A DNA stretch of 64,000 nucleotides from Phaseolus vulgaris (lineage: Eukaryota; Streptophyta; Magnoliopsida; Fabales; Fabaceae): assembly GCF_000499845.2 (NCBI RefSeq), contig NC_023758.2:25765520-25829519 (forward strand), written 5' to 3'. This document shows, piece by piece, positions 23,555 to 34,892 of this stretch (within the stretch, counting starts at the first letter, position 1; each line of letters starts with the position of its first letter). The position numbers and the translations under genes are program-made. The notes under the pieces are model-generated. The model ran no database searches. It had not been told where the DNA came from and saw only the letters and a program-made list of their open reading frames with translations.

Positions 23555-25012
23555 TGTTAGAGTTCAGTAGTGTCTAAGTTCAAGAGGGGAGGGGTGAATT
23601 GACCTTATCAAATTTTCGCAAAAGAGGTTGTTTTACAGTTTAACAGTGGTGAAAAGAACAAATTGATATTAAACGAAACAGATTGTTGTACATATGGCTT
23701 TTAGCACAACCAGAACATGATCAGCACGGTTTAGATCAACCAACAGCAATACCAGAACCAAAGTGATTAACTTTCACAGTTTATAAATTGGCAGTTTGTA
23801 GCACAGAATTAATCAATTTTACTTAACATAAGCCATCTAGAGTAATGAATCAAATGTCACAGTTCAGTTAAAGAAAACAGTTCACCCTTTTTACCCTATA
23901 ACAGATTCACACAGCAGCTTGATTTATGTTTAGAGAATTGATTAACAAGTTAGAACGGCAGATTTAACTAGGTTCAGAATTAACAGATTTCGTTTTAATA
24001 GAACAGATTTCTTTCTTGACATATTATGTGAAAACACAGAATTAAGTGCAGGGATGAGAAAAGAAACACAAGAGAATTTTTATACTGGTTCACTCATCAA
24101 GAGCTACGTCCAGTTCACCTTACTCCAAGATGGAATTCACTAAAAACATATACAATCAATTACACATACACAACAGTTCTTGAACCCTTCAAAAACTTCA
24201 ACAACCAATGCTGAAAAACACTATTCCAGCATACCTTGCACTCCAAGAAACCCTATCTAGAGTGACTAACACTTATACCTATTACAAGAATGAATAAGGG
24301 AAAGATTACACCTGAAACTGTGTTGCAAGAACATAAACCAGTTGTTCTATTTGCTCCAAAACAGTACCATCACCTTCAACCAGCACAAGGTTCTTCAAGA
24401 ACAGGCTCTCATGTATTTCTCTTTTCAAAAACCTTTGCAAAACCTTTTCAATTCTCTTTTTCACACACGAAATGTTGTATCTCTGTCAAACTGTGATTGT
24501 TCAACATCCCTTCACGTGAGAAGGGCATTTTATTTTATAGAGAACAGTTTCTAACCACTTTTAAAAAACAGTTACAGAGCAGTTTAAAAAACAACAGATT
24601 GATTCTAAAAAACAACAGGTTAAATGTTGATAAAACTGCCAGCTCAGCTTAACTGAAATAACAGACTGAGATTTACCTTTGGTGCCCTAACAGAATTTCG
24701 AAAAGCCTTTAACAGAGAAGAAATAAACTGATTGCTTCTCAATAAAACAGATTTATTTTTTGTACTGAATCAAACCATTTAAGAAAACTTTAAAAAGCTT
24801 TTCCAAAACCATTTAACCACATCATGAGCTTGATCTTACTACCTTGATTTGACATCTAGGATGGGTCATGCAGCAAAAGGCAACCTTTGAATATACACAA
24901 ACCTAAAATACAGAACCATCTAAGACCTATTGCAACCTTCAAAGCAAACTAACTAAAGACTACATCAAACACACCAATGCAAGGTTGAGATGAGCTTCAT
25001 CCATCTCCAACA
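23555..25012 (-). repeat. 3' LTR (element orientation) of inner Sirevirus-like element
   Basis: It starts TGTTAGAGTT and ends CATCTCCAACA on the plus strand, matching 31873-33330 in length and ends. Short ORFs inside it occur in both LTRs and are not genes. Confidence 0.93.
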
Positions 25013-25027
25013 ATCTCCCCCTGTTTG
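25013..25027 (-). promoter_or_regulatory. Polypurine tract of inner element
   Basis: On the minus strand AAACAGGGGGAGATTG abuts the LTR. This is the canonical tract seen in many copia elements. Confidence 0.8.
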
Positions 25028-25210
25028 ATGGAGACAAAAATCTCTTTGCTTTGTATACTTGATGATCAAAACTGCACTGAACTAGCTTCCAAGCAAATTG
25101 CACAACAACATTTAGAGATAAAACCAGAATATAACAGTATATGAGTTGTGTGCTACCTCCCTGCAGGTTGAGTCAGATCATCAACTTATGTGAGCACTCT
25201 TTTATCTGTC

Positions 25211-25225
25211 CTTCTCCCCCTTTGG
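25211..25225 (-). promoter_or_regulatory. Second, internal polypurine-tract-like motif
   Basis: On the minus strand AAAGGGGGAGAAG lies about 185 bp upstream of the main tract. Multiplied tracts near the 3' end are a reported feature of Sireviruses. The remainder of 25028-25411 is non-coding. Confidence 0.55.
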
Positions 25226-25411
25226 GTTCATAAAACAGAGTAGAACATTGAAAAAAAGAAGCACACCACAGATATGCATAATAGTTCAAACTAAAGCCAG
25301 TTTATAGGTCTATTACAAACCAAAACAGAATTAAAACCGATGGAGAAAGAAAAAGAGAACAGAGAAAACCAATTGTTCAACAAGACATAAAGGATAAAAA
25401 CATTGTAGAGA

Positions 25412-26587
25412 TCACTTGTTATAGTGGTAGAGCTCGGCTAGCTGCTCCTGAACTCCTTCAATTTGGTCATCCAAGTGTTGAAACCTGGCTTGGGTCATTT
25501 CATAGTACTCCTTTTGGTCGTATGTGAGTGTATCTAGCCTGTTTAGCACTTGCCTTTCGAACATGGATAGAAGTTCACCTCTATGCACAGGTTCCTGATA
25601 TGCTACCAATGCATTTTGGCTTGTAGCAGTAACATCCTCATTTGCAAAAGGGTGCACTGGTGACTCATCCATGTGCTGCACACCATCAGCATTTTCTTCT
25701 TCTTCATCTCCTGGATTAGCTGTTTCATTCTCAGCTCTATTTGCAGCATTCCTTCGAAAGATCCAGCTGTCTTCCTCCTTTTGGAACCCCATTTTCAAGA
25801 GAGTGGAGTTGTCTATTTCACTGGTTGCCTTAATGGTGTCATTTCTCTCATTTGCAGTATCAACTTCAAAATAGTCAATTAGTTTTGATACAAAAATTGC
25901 ATATGGAAAACGATAATCGGGAAGCCTTGTGGATTTGAGCATATGCTCTACCATTGTACTTACCCAATTTACCTTGATTTGATTCATTATACAGTATAGC
26001 ATAATCAAATCCTCTTCATGAAGAGTAGCATGATTACTTCCTCTAGGAGTAAGCTACCAAGAAATTATGTAGGCTAGAAGTCTTAGAATTAAGGTCAGAT
26101 TACCAGCATGAAATCGAGCTACTGGTTCAGCCGGATTTCTAACACAGCTCCTGTAAAACTGCATTTTGTTGAACCCTTGAATTCCAGCAGTATTCCCTTT
26201 ACTAACCTTCATTCCCGAATACTTGATTCCTCCCACATTGCTCCATATTCCCTTGTAATTTTCAGCTTCACACCTTTCACATGGGAGACTAGATTTTTGC
26301 CATCTTGAACCAGATTGTTGTAGAACACTTTCACCAAGTCTGGATAGACATTTCCAGTTATTTCTAAGAAGCTTTTGATGCTTGAGCAGGGTTTTCGCTT
26401 CAGTCAGATTATCTTCTCTCAACCAAGAAAATTCTAGCACCTTGGGCACATTGACTTGCTTTCTGCTTGTTTCATGGATGAACCTTGTCATAGCTTCAGA
26501 ATCTCCAGCAAACCAGTTTTCTAGAATGCCTTGGTTGTTGTTGGATTGCTCTTTGCATTTCTTCTTTCTGTGTGATGAGGATGTCAT
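25412..26587 (-). pseudogene. Env-like ORF of Sirevirus-like element (putative plant transposon protein domain)
   Basis: The frame starts at 26587 (MTSSSHRKK) and ends at 25412. It has one in-frame TAG at 26054-26056, after which the same frame continues to a C-terminal coiled-coil segment (QVLNRLDTL onward). The region around residues 45-180 fits the plant transposon protein domain found in such ORFs, with PRGSNHATLHEEDL as a late motif. Between about 26375 and 26250 the family-like sequence (YPDLVKVFYNNL) lies in another frame, flanked by two compensating one-base shifts. No clear signal peptide or transmembrane helix is seen, so the envelope label rests on position only. Confidence 0.7.
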
Positions 26588-27038
26588 GCTCTATCTATTT
26601 TTACCTGCACCTGGACAGCTTGTAGAGGAATGAGATAGTGCGCAAAGCAATTGATCAATGCCAGATTAATATAGGGCTTTAGATCAGATTTCAAGAATTA
26701 TGGGTTTAAAAAAAATCAATTCAATCAGATATGCTTCAGATTTTATTCTTGTGGTACAGCAGGTTCAGGTATTGATTTACGCAAGAATATATTGGAACCT
26801 GATTTTAGTTTGATAAATCAAATCTGTTGCACCTACACAATATACAATCAGTTAGGATACCCACATAATAATTGTCATATACCTGCTGGTTAATAACTGT
26901 AAAAGCAGTCAAAGATAAAGAGGGAGAGAGAGAGAGAGAAAGAGAAAAAAAAACAAATCTTTCTCTTTCCTAGTCACAGATGTGATTCTGAAACAGAGAG
27001 CAAAACATGTTAAAATATAAAATAACAGATTGAATTTT
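26588..27038. other. Spacer between RNase H and env-like ORF, with GA repeat
   Basis: Non-coding. It includes a purine microsatellite (gagagagagag, about 26921-26950). Confidence 0.6.
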
Positions 27039-30000
27039 TTACTGCAGAGGACAATTTAAGCTAATGATACCCAATTCATTTAGAAGAAAATAAAACCTAT
27101 CTTTAGCAAGAGGTTTAGTAAAGAGATCAGCTAATTGAAATTCAGTGCCAATGAATTTGATATCACAAGTTCCATTAGCTATATGTTCTCTTAGGAAGTG
27201 ATGTCTAATTTCAATATATTTAGTTCTTGAATGCATGACAGGATTCTTAGACAGATTTATAGCACTAGTGTTATCACAATTTATAGGTATCTTGTTTAAT
27301 AGAATCCCAAAGTCACTTAGTTGCTGCCTTAGCCATAAGGTTTGAGCACAACAACTTCCAGCAGCTATGTATTCTGCTTCTGCTGTAGAGAGAGCAACAC
27401 AAGCTTGTTTCTTGCAATGCCAAGAGATTAGGCTTGATCCAAGCATGTGACAAGTCCCACTTGTGCTCTTCCTATCAACCTTGCAACCTGTAAAGTCAAA
27501 ATCTGAAAAACCAGTTAAGTTTAAAGATACATTGTTAGGATACCATAATCCAACATCCTTCGACCCTTGCAAGTATTTCAGAATTCTCTTTGTTGCATTG
27601 TAGTGTGATTCCTTTGGATTAGATTGATATCTAGCACATAAGCACACAGCAAACATAATGTCAGGCCTGCTAGCAGTTAAGTATAACAAAGAACCAATTA
27701 AACCCCTGTATTTGGATTGATCCACTAATTTTCCTGTACAATCTTGTTCCAGCTGGCAGCTTGTTGAAATAGGAGTGTTGATTGCCTTGCATTGATCCTC
27801 TTGAGCAGCTCCTTGCAGTACTTTTCTTGACTTATGAAAATTCCATCCTTGAGCTGTTTCACTTGTAGTCCAAGGAAGAAATTCATTTCCCCTAACATTG
27901 ACATCTCAAACTCGCTCTTCATTGTTTTCACAAAGTCTTCACACATCTCTTCATTTGTGGATCCAAAGATAATATCATCCACATAGACTTGCACAAGTAT
28001 AATGTCTTCTCTTTTCTTCTTTATGAACAGAGTTTTATCAGAATTGCCACGGTTATATCCTTGAGAGAGCAGAAACTCACTTAGTCTCTCATACCATTGC
28101 CTAGGTGCCTGCTTCAATCCATATAACGCCTTCTTAAGCATGTACACATGCTCTGGATTTTTATGATCTTCGAACCCTAGAGGCTGAGATACAAACACCT
28201 CTTCATTAATGTAACCATTTAAGAATGCACTCTTGACATCCATTTGAAATAGCTTGAAGCCTTGTATGCTGGAAAATGCTAGGAGTAATCTGACAGCTTC
28301 AAGACGTGCTACTAGTGCATAGGTTTCACCAAAATCAATTCCCTCTTCTTGGTTGTAACCTTTAGCAACCAGCCTTGCTTTATTTCTAGTGATAGCCCCA
28401 TGTTCATCCAGCTTGTTCTTGTACACCCACTTGGTTCCTATGATATTCATCTCATGTCTTCTTGGAACCAAAGTTCACACTTCATTGTATTCAAACTGGT
28501 TCAGTTCTTCCTGCATTGTTGTTATCCAATTGTTGTCTTGTAGTGCTTCTTCCAGACTTTTAGGCTCAATCTGTGAAACAAAGGCCACTGTTTTGCAGAA
28601 ATTATTCAGTGAATTTCTTGTTGAGACTCCTTTCTCAGTTTTACCAATTACATTGTCTAGTGTGAGATCCCTGGGTGTTTTCCATTCTTTAGGCAATCCT
28701 GCATTCACAATAGATTCTTTGACAGCATTTGGATTAGTTGCATCAAGCTCACTAGATTGATTCTTTTTCAAAATGGTTCTTAAATCATCCATACCAGGTT
28801 CATCCAGAACAGATTTAGGCACAGAACAATCTGTTTCATCAAATACAACATGTATAGATTTTTCTACTGCAAGCAATCTTTTATTATACACTCTATAAGC
28901 ATGTCCATTTATAGCATAACCAATATGTATTCCTCCATCTGATTTAGGATCAAATTTCCCCAGATTGTCTTTACCATTATTTAGAACAAAACACTTGCAG
29001 CCAAAAACCCTAAGATGACTAATGCTAGGCTTCCTACCTTTATACAATTCATAGGGAGTTTTCTTAAGAATTTGTCTAATCAAGGTTTTGTTAAGCACAA
29101 AAGAAGCAGTGTATACTGCATCAGCCCAAAAATATTTAGGTAAACCAGATTCATTTAACATGGTCCTAGCTAACTCTTCTAATGACCTATTCTTCCTTTC
29201 AACTACACCATTTTGTTGGGGTGTCCTAGGAGCAGAATAGCTATGTGTGATCCCATGTTTTTCACAATATCTATCAAATTTTGCATTCTGAAATTCTCCC
29301 TCATGATCACTATGAATCTATTTTATTCTATTTTCATTTTCATTATGCAGAACCTTAGCAAGTTTCTTAAAGGCTTTATATGCATCATTTTTAGAAGCAA
29401 GAAACAAGGTCCATGTATATCTTGAAAAGTCATCAACAATCACCAAGGCATAGTAATTTCCAGCTAAGCTAGCAATCCTAGATGGTCCAAACAAGTCCAT
29501 ATGTAAGACATCCAAGGCTTTATTTGTAGAAACCACATTTTTAGATTTAAATGAAGTTCTTATCTGTTTTCCCTTTACACAAGCATCACACAATCTGTTA
29601 TTCTGAAATTTTATGCTTGGTAAACCAGAAACAAGTTCCTTAGACTTCAGCTTATTCAAGTGATTTGTATGGATATGAGCTAGCCTCCTATGCCACAGCC
29701 AGGACTCATCACTTTTAGACAACAAACACTCATTTTCAGAACAACTATTCATAATGTCTAAGAGATAGATGTTGTTTACCCTTTTTCCTGTGAAAAGCAC
29801 CTTACCAGAGATTTCATTTGAGATTGTACAAGTGTTGGCTTCGAAATTAACCTTGTATCCCTTGTCACACAGCTGGCTAATGCTTAGAAGACTATGCTTT
29901 AGCCCTTCAACATACAGTACATTCTCAATAGTGGTTGAGTCTTTAGTGCCAACATCTCCTCTTCCAAGAATTCTTCCTCTATTGTTGTCTCCATATGTGA

Positions 30001-30112
30001 CGTGTCCTTCAGCTTTGAGTTTTAGGCTTATGAATTGAGTCAAGTCACCTGTCATGTGCTTCGAGCACCCACTGTCCAGGTACCACTGATTTTTCCTGCT
30101 ATTCTTCTGCAA
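27039..30112 (-). pseudogene. Inner Sirevirus-like pol: protease, integrase, RT, RNase H
   Basis: The minus-strand order is as follows. Protease has WYLDSGCSKHMTGD (about 30085). The pre-integrase zinc region has HRRLAHIHTNHL and CDACVKGKQ. The integrase core has DLFGPSR, VDDFSRYTW and, after a stop, HSDHEGEF and PQQNGVVERKNR. RT has KWVYKNKLDE, DVKSAFLNG, LYGLKQAPRQWY and YVDDIIFGS. RNase H has SLLYLTASRPDIMFAV, GFSDFDF, STAEAEYIA and ADLFTKPLA. Breaks are an in-frame TAG near 29321 in integrase, TGA at 28475-28477 where a Trp is usual, and a frameshift near 27790. It cannot make a full enzyme. Confidence 0.9.
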
Positions 30113-30161
30113 AACAGATTCAGTACATATGGTACCCTTTTTAGTCTAGGGCCAAGTATGA

Positions 30162-31828
30162 TTAATACCTTTCCTTAGGAAGCCATTTGGTCAACCCTTT
30201 TGGAACAAGGTACCTTCTAGCTTTACATGTTCTAGATATATGTCCAGACTTCATACAATAAAAACAAGTTGCAGAATATATTGTATTTGAACAGCTAACA
30301 GAGGAAAAACCTGTTTTGGAAGGAACAAAAAAACTGGACAGCTTTTTCACATTGCTTTTCATTCCATAATTATATCCTAGACCATTTTTATTAAAAACAA
30401 CATTCTGTGAACCTAATAAATTTTCAAGATTTTCTCTTCCTTTGGTGAAATTTGAAAGTGTTTTTAACAAATATTCAACCTGTTTTTCCAACTTCTTACA
30501 ATTATCACAGGTTTTTATTGATGCATGCAAACAGGTTAATTCAAGGCTAACCAATTCAGTTTTAGCTTTGTGCAGTTCTTCTTCAAGAGCTTTGACCTTA
30601 GGTTCAAGTACCCTATTTACTCTATTCAATTTGTTGCAAATGACAGCTAATCTGTTTGCTTCATCATGTGTTTCCTTAAAGGCAATTAACAGCTGATCAT
30701 AGCTTTCAGAATCAGTAGAAAAATCACTTACTGAATCAGAGTTAGATTCTTCATCATTCACCATAAAGCACAGATTTGCTTCCTCACTTTCGGTTGAGGA
30801 ATCACTAGATGAGGATACATCATTTTCTTCCCATGAGATGTATGCTCTTTTGCCTTTGCTTCTTTCACTCTTCTTGCTTGCTGATTTTTCTTTGTTTTGA
30901 TTGTTTGGACAATCAGCCTTTATATGACCTGGTTTACCACATCCAAAACAAGTGTAATTTGAAGAATTTGAATCATTGGATTTAGAATACCTCTTCCTTT
31001 GTTGAATTCTGTCACAGTTTTTCTTTCTAAGAAATCTACTCAATTTTCTGGTGAGCAGACTCAATGTCTCATCATGTTCAGGATTCTCTTCTTCCTCACT
31101 TGTATCATGTTCCATGGTAGTTTTCAAGGCAATTCCTTTGGCTCTCTTCTCCACAGTTTCTTGTTCTTTCAATCTTTTCAGCTCTAGTTCATGCTCCATC
31201 AGCTTTCCAAAGAGTGCAGCAGTGGACATCTTGGATAAATCTCTGGATTCTGAGATTGTTGTTACCTTAGGCTGCCAGCTCCTATCAAGGCATTTCAACA
31301 CCTTTATGTTGAGCTCTTCCTTGTCAAAGACTTTACCAAGGCCAGTGAGGTGATTTACAATATGTGTAAATCGTTTTGCACATCTGCAATACTCTCTTCT
31401 GATTGCATTCTGAACAGTTCGTATTCCTGAATGAGTGAGTGCTTCCTTGCTCGTTTCACATCATCCGTCCCTTCATGAGTTACCTCTAGTACCTCCCACA
31501 TCTCCTTAGCTGAGTTGCATTGAGAAACTCTAAAGAACTCATCCATATTCAGTGTAGAGGTGATGATGTTCTTGGCTAAGGAGTCATATTGGGCCTTCTT
31601 CCTCTCGGTTTCACTCCATTCAGACCAAGGCTTCTTTATTGTTTCTTCTTTGACAACCTGCATAGGTATAAAAGGTCCACTGACCACTGCATCCCAAATA
31701 CCCATATCAATAGATTCCATAAAGATTTTCATCCTGATTTTTCAGAAAGCATAGTTAACACCACCAAACATAGGAGGTCTATTAATAGACACACCTTCAG
31801 CAAAAGGCATTTTAAACTCAGACATCAT
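30162..31828 (-). pseudogene. Inner Sirevirus-like gag
   Basis: It begins near 31828 (MSEFKMPFAEG) and contains a TGA at about 31740 where a Trp is expected. The capsid region runs to a one-base shift at about 31376, then continues to KCLDRSW and beyond. There are two zinc knuckles, CFGCGKPGHIKADC (about 30940) and CFYCMKSGHISRTC (about 30250), separated by an acidic Ser-rich segment and a coiled coil. Two knuckles in a long gag are characteristic of Sireviruses. The stop at 30162 precedes pol by about 50 bp in another frame. Confidence 0.88.
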
Positions 31829-31852
31829 GCATACACTTGACCAAAATACAAG

Positions 31853-31870
31853 CCCTAGCTCTTGATACCA
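31853..31870 (-). promoter_or_regulatory. Primer-binding site of inner element
   Basis: On the minus strand TGGTATCAAGAGCTAGG lies two bases after the LTR. It is initiator-Met-like, with an extra A compared with TGGTATCAGAGC. Confidence 0.65.
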
Positions 31871-31872
31871 AT

Positions 31873-33330
31873 TGTTAGAGTTAAGCAGTGTCTAAGTTCA
31901 AGAGGGGAGGGGTGAATTGACCTTATCAAATTTTCGCAAAAGACGCTGCTTTACAGTTTAACAGTGGTGAAAAGAACAGATTGATATTAAACGAAACAGA
32001 TTGTTGTACAGATGGCTTTTAGCACAACCAGAACATGATCAGCACAGTTTAGATCAACCAGCAGCAATACCAGAACCAAATTCATTAACTTTCACAGTTT
32101 ATAAAGTTGTAGTTTGTAGCACAGAATTAATCAATTGTACTTAACATAAGCCATCTAGAGTAATGAATCAAATGCCACAGTTCAGTTAAAGAAAACAGTT
32201 CACCCTTTTTACCCTATAACAGATTCACACAGCAGCTTGATTTATGTTTAGAGAATTGATTAACAAGTTAGAACGGCAGATTTAACCAGGTCCAGAATTA
32301 ACAGATTTCGTTTTAATAGAACAGATTCCTTTCTTGACAAATTATGTGAAAACACAGAATTAAGTGCAGGGATGAGAAAAGAAACACAAGAGAATTTTTA
32401 TACTGGTTCACTCATCAAGAGCTACGTCCAGTTCACCTTACTCCAAGGTGGAATTCACTAAAAACAGATACAATCAATTACACACACACAGCAGTTCTTG
32501 AACTCTTCAAGAACTTCAACAACCAAGGCTGAAAAACACTATTCCAGCATACCTTGCACTCCAAGAAACCCTATCTAGAGTGACTAACACTTATACTTAT
32601 TACAAGAATGAATAAGGGAAAGATTACACCTGAAACTGTGTTGCAAGAACATAAACCAGTTGTTCTATTTGCTCCAAAACAGTACCATCACCTTCAACCA
32701 GCACAAGGTTCTTCAAGAACAGGCTCTCATGTATTTCTCTTTTCAAAAACCTTTGCAAAACCTTTTCAATTCTCTTTTTCACACACGAAATGTTGTATCT
32801 CTGTCAAACTGTGATTGTTCAACATCCCTTCACGTGAGAAGGGCATTTTATTTTATAGAGAACAGTTTCTAACCACTTTTAAAAAACAGTTACATAGCAG
32901 TTTAAAAAACAACAGATTGATTCTAAAAAACAACAGGTTAAATGTTGATAAAACTGCCAGCTCAGCTTAACTGAAATAACAGACTGAGCTTTACCTTTGG
33001 TGCCCTAACAGAATTTCGAAAAGCCTTTAACAGAGAAGAAATAAACCGATTGCTTCTCAATAAAACAGATTTATTTTTTGTACTGAATCAAACCATTTAA
33101 GAAAAATTTAAAAAGCTTTTCCAAAACCATTTAACCACATCATGAGCTTGATCTTACTACCTTGATTTGGCATCTAGGATGGGTCATGCAACAAAAGGCA
33201 ACCTTTGAATATACACAAACCTAAAATACATAACCATCTAAGACCTATTGCAACCTTCAAAGCAAACTAACTAAAGACTACATCAAACACACCAATGCAA
33301 GGTTGAGATGAGCTTCATCCATCTCCAACA
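31873..33330 (-). repeat. 5' LTR (element orientation) of inner Sirevirus-like element
   Basis: It is the same length (1458 bp) and has the same ends as 23555-25012. It is followed by cctag, the changed copy of the ccaag target site. Confidence 0.93.
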
Positions 33331-33335
33331 CCTAG

Positions 33336-34263
33336 GACTGCAAGAGGTCATGATTCTATCTTTGTGGTAGTGGATCGTTATAGCAAAATGTCCCATTTTA
33401 TTCCTTGCCACAAAGTAGATGATGCTCAAAATATTTCTAGACTCTTCGTTAGAGAAGTGGTGAGACTTCATGGTTTACCAAGAAGTATAGTATCCGATAG
33501 AGATCCTAAGTTCATAAGCCATTTTTGGAAAACCCTTTGGGGCAAGCTTGGCACAAGACTACAATTTTCAACATCTTGTCATCCTCAAACGGATGGCCAA
33601 ACCGAAGTAGTCAATAGATCTCTTGGTACTATGCTTAGGACAATCATGAAGGGTAACCACAAATCTTGGGATGAGTACCTTCCCCATATTGAATTTGCTT
33701 ACAATAGACTAGTTCATAAAACTACTAATGCTTCTCCTTTTGAAGTTGTATATGGATTTAATCCTCTCACTCCCTTGGATTTGTTACCTCTTCCTAATCC
33801 ACAAGAATTTGTGCATAAGGAAGGAGTTATCAAAGCCGACTTTGTTAAGAAAATACATGAGAAGGTTAAACTACAAATACAACAACAAAATGAAAAGTAT
33901 GCAAAATACAACAATAAAGGGAAGAGAGAAATAATTTTTGAAGAGAGAGACTTAGTTTGGCTTCATCTTAGAAAAGATAGATTTCCTACCAAGAGAAAAT
34001 CCAAACTTAGTCCCCGTGGTGATGGACCCTTTCAAGTCCTCAAGAAAGTCAATAATAATGCTTGCAAATTGGATTTACCTATTGAATATGGAGTACATAA
34101 TACTTTTAATGTAATTGATTTATCTGCATTTGTAGGTACCAATGAAGACGAGGACGATTTGGATTTGAGGACAAATCCTTTCCAAGGGGGAGGGGATGAT
34201 GGAAGAGGGCCGAGCACAAGGACATCTAGGGCCAACCACAAGGGCAATGACCAAGAGGCTTGA
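33336..34263 (+). pseudogene. Middle chromovirus integrase, second half, running into the LTR
   Basis: Coding resumes with [16 protein letters not shown], then shows [22 protein letters not shown], the catalytic Glu region (PHIEFAYN) and a C-terminal [12 protein letters not shown] domain. It then has NTFNVIDLS and [17 protein letters not shown]. The frame crosses the 3' LTR boundary (34197) and ends in TGA at 34261-34263. No chromodomain is recognised. The tail in this LTR has lost 23 bp compared with the 5' LTR, so it ends early in a shifted frame. Confidence 0.88.
34182..34196 (+). promoter_or_regulatory. Polypurine tract of middle chromovirus
   Basis: CCAAGGGGGAGGGGA directly precedes the 3' LTR start TGATGG and lies within the integrase reading frame. 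Confidence 0.75.
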
Positions 34264-34892
34264 TGAGGATTGGAACAAGGCCACCGATGGTAGAGAAATC
34301 TATCTTTACATGTTCCAAGAAAGCCCAACATCAAGCGTAGCATAGCTTTATTTTCTTGTCCAAATAGTATAGAATTTACTATTGTGAATTTGTTTAAATT
34401 GCAATTAGGATTAAGCTAGGTTTACCTAAGTTAGCTTACGGTTTCTAGAACCTACTAAACTAACTTAGGCCGCCCATGTGAAGGATAGGCGCACCATGTG
34501 CTCACATTTCCCATGTGCTCACATTTCCCATGTGCTCACATTTGCATGTAATTTGGCTAGCATTTTCTCTTCATTTACATGTGCATTTCCGGTCCTCCAA
34601 GGCTATTTAAGGAGGAGCCTACCTCATGTACATTCAAGATGAATTTGAGTAATGAAATGTTGCCAAATGTGTCATTCTTACTCCCTTGCCTAAACTCTCT
34701 CTAGATTTAGGTCTTTAATCTTCAACCCTTTCACCTACCAAAGAGAGCTGGCCGAACCTCTCTCACTCTCCTACTCTTCATGCACCTCCAAGGCTACCAC
34801 AACTCTTAGGAGAGCCTTGTTCCACCATCAACCCATTGAAGCTTCCGCAAACCACCACAAAAATCGTAAAAGAGAAGAGTTCAATGCCATCA
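34197..34892 (+). repeat. 3' LTR of middle chromovirus
   Basis: It has the same ends as 17336-18058. It lacks 23 bp after agcacaa, a deletion bounded by the 6-bp repeat gcacaa. It also differs in the ccatgtgctcacattt repeats (about 34495-34545). Confidence 0.9.

Larger units (their letters stand above)
23555..33330 (-). mobile_element. Inner Ty1/copia element, Sirevirus-like, with env-like ORF
   Basis: Two LTRs of exactly 1458 bp (23555-25012 and 31873-33330) enclose minus-strand gag, pol and an env-like ORF. The target duplication is ccaag on the left and cctag on the right, one mismatch. It is inserted in the integrase of the middle element. Traits matching the Sirevirus genus are long LTRs, a gag with two zinc knuckles, an extra ORF downstream of RNase H, and a duplicated polypurine tract. 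Both LTRs differ by about 2 percent by eye, with most changes in the first 250 bp. Stops and frameshifts in all ORFs make it non-autonomous. Confidence 0.9.
17336..34892 (+). mobile_element. Middle Ty3/gypsy chromovirus, CRM-like, itself interrupted
   Basis: LTRs of 723 bp (17336-18058) and 696 bp (34197-34892) enclose plus-strand gag, protease, RT, RNase H and integrase. The 5-bp flanks are gttgt on the left and gttgc on the right, one transition apart. It is inserted in the outer pol between RNase H and integrase. The integrase ends inside the LTR and carries a DLRTNPFQ motif, traits I associate with the CRM clade of plant chromoviruses; the clade call is inference. Without the inner copia element it is about 7.8 kb. 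LTRs differ by roughly 2 percent plus one 23-bp indel. Confidence 0.88.

Noticed and set aside
24290..24554. Short ORFs (68 and 70 codons) repeated identically at 32608-32872
   Set aside because: They occur in both LTRs of the inner element and owe their conservation to LTR identity. There is no sign of coding selection.
25412..26587. A true envelope glycoprotein in the inner element
   Set aside because: No signal peptide, fusion peptide or membrane anchor is visible. The env-like label refers only to its place after RNase H.
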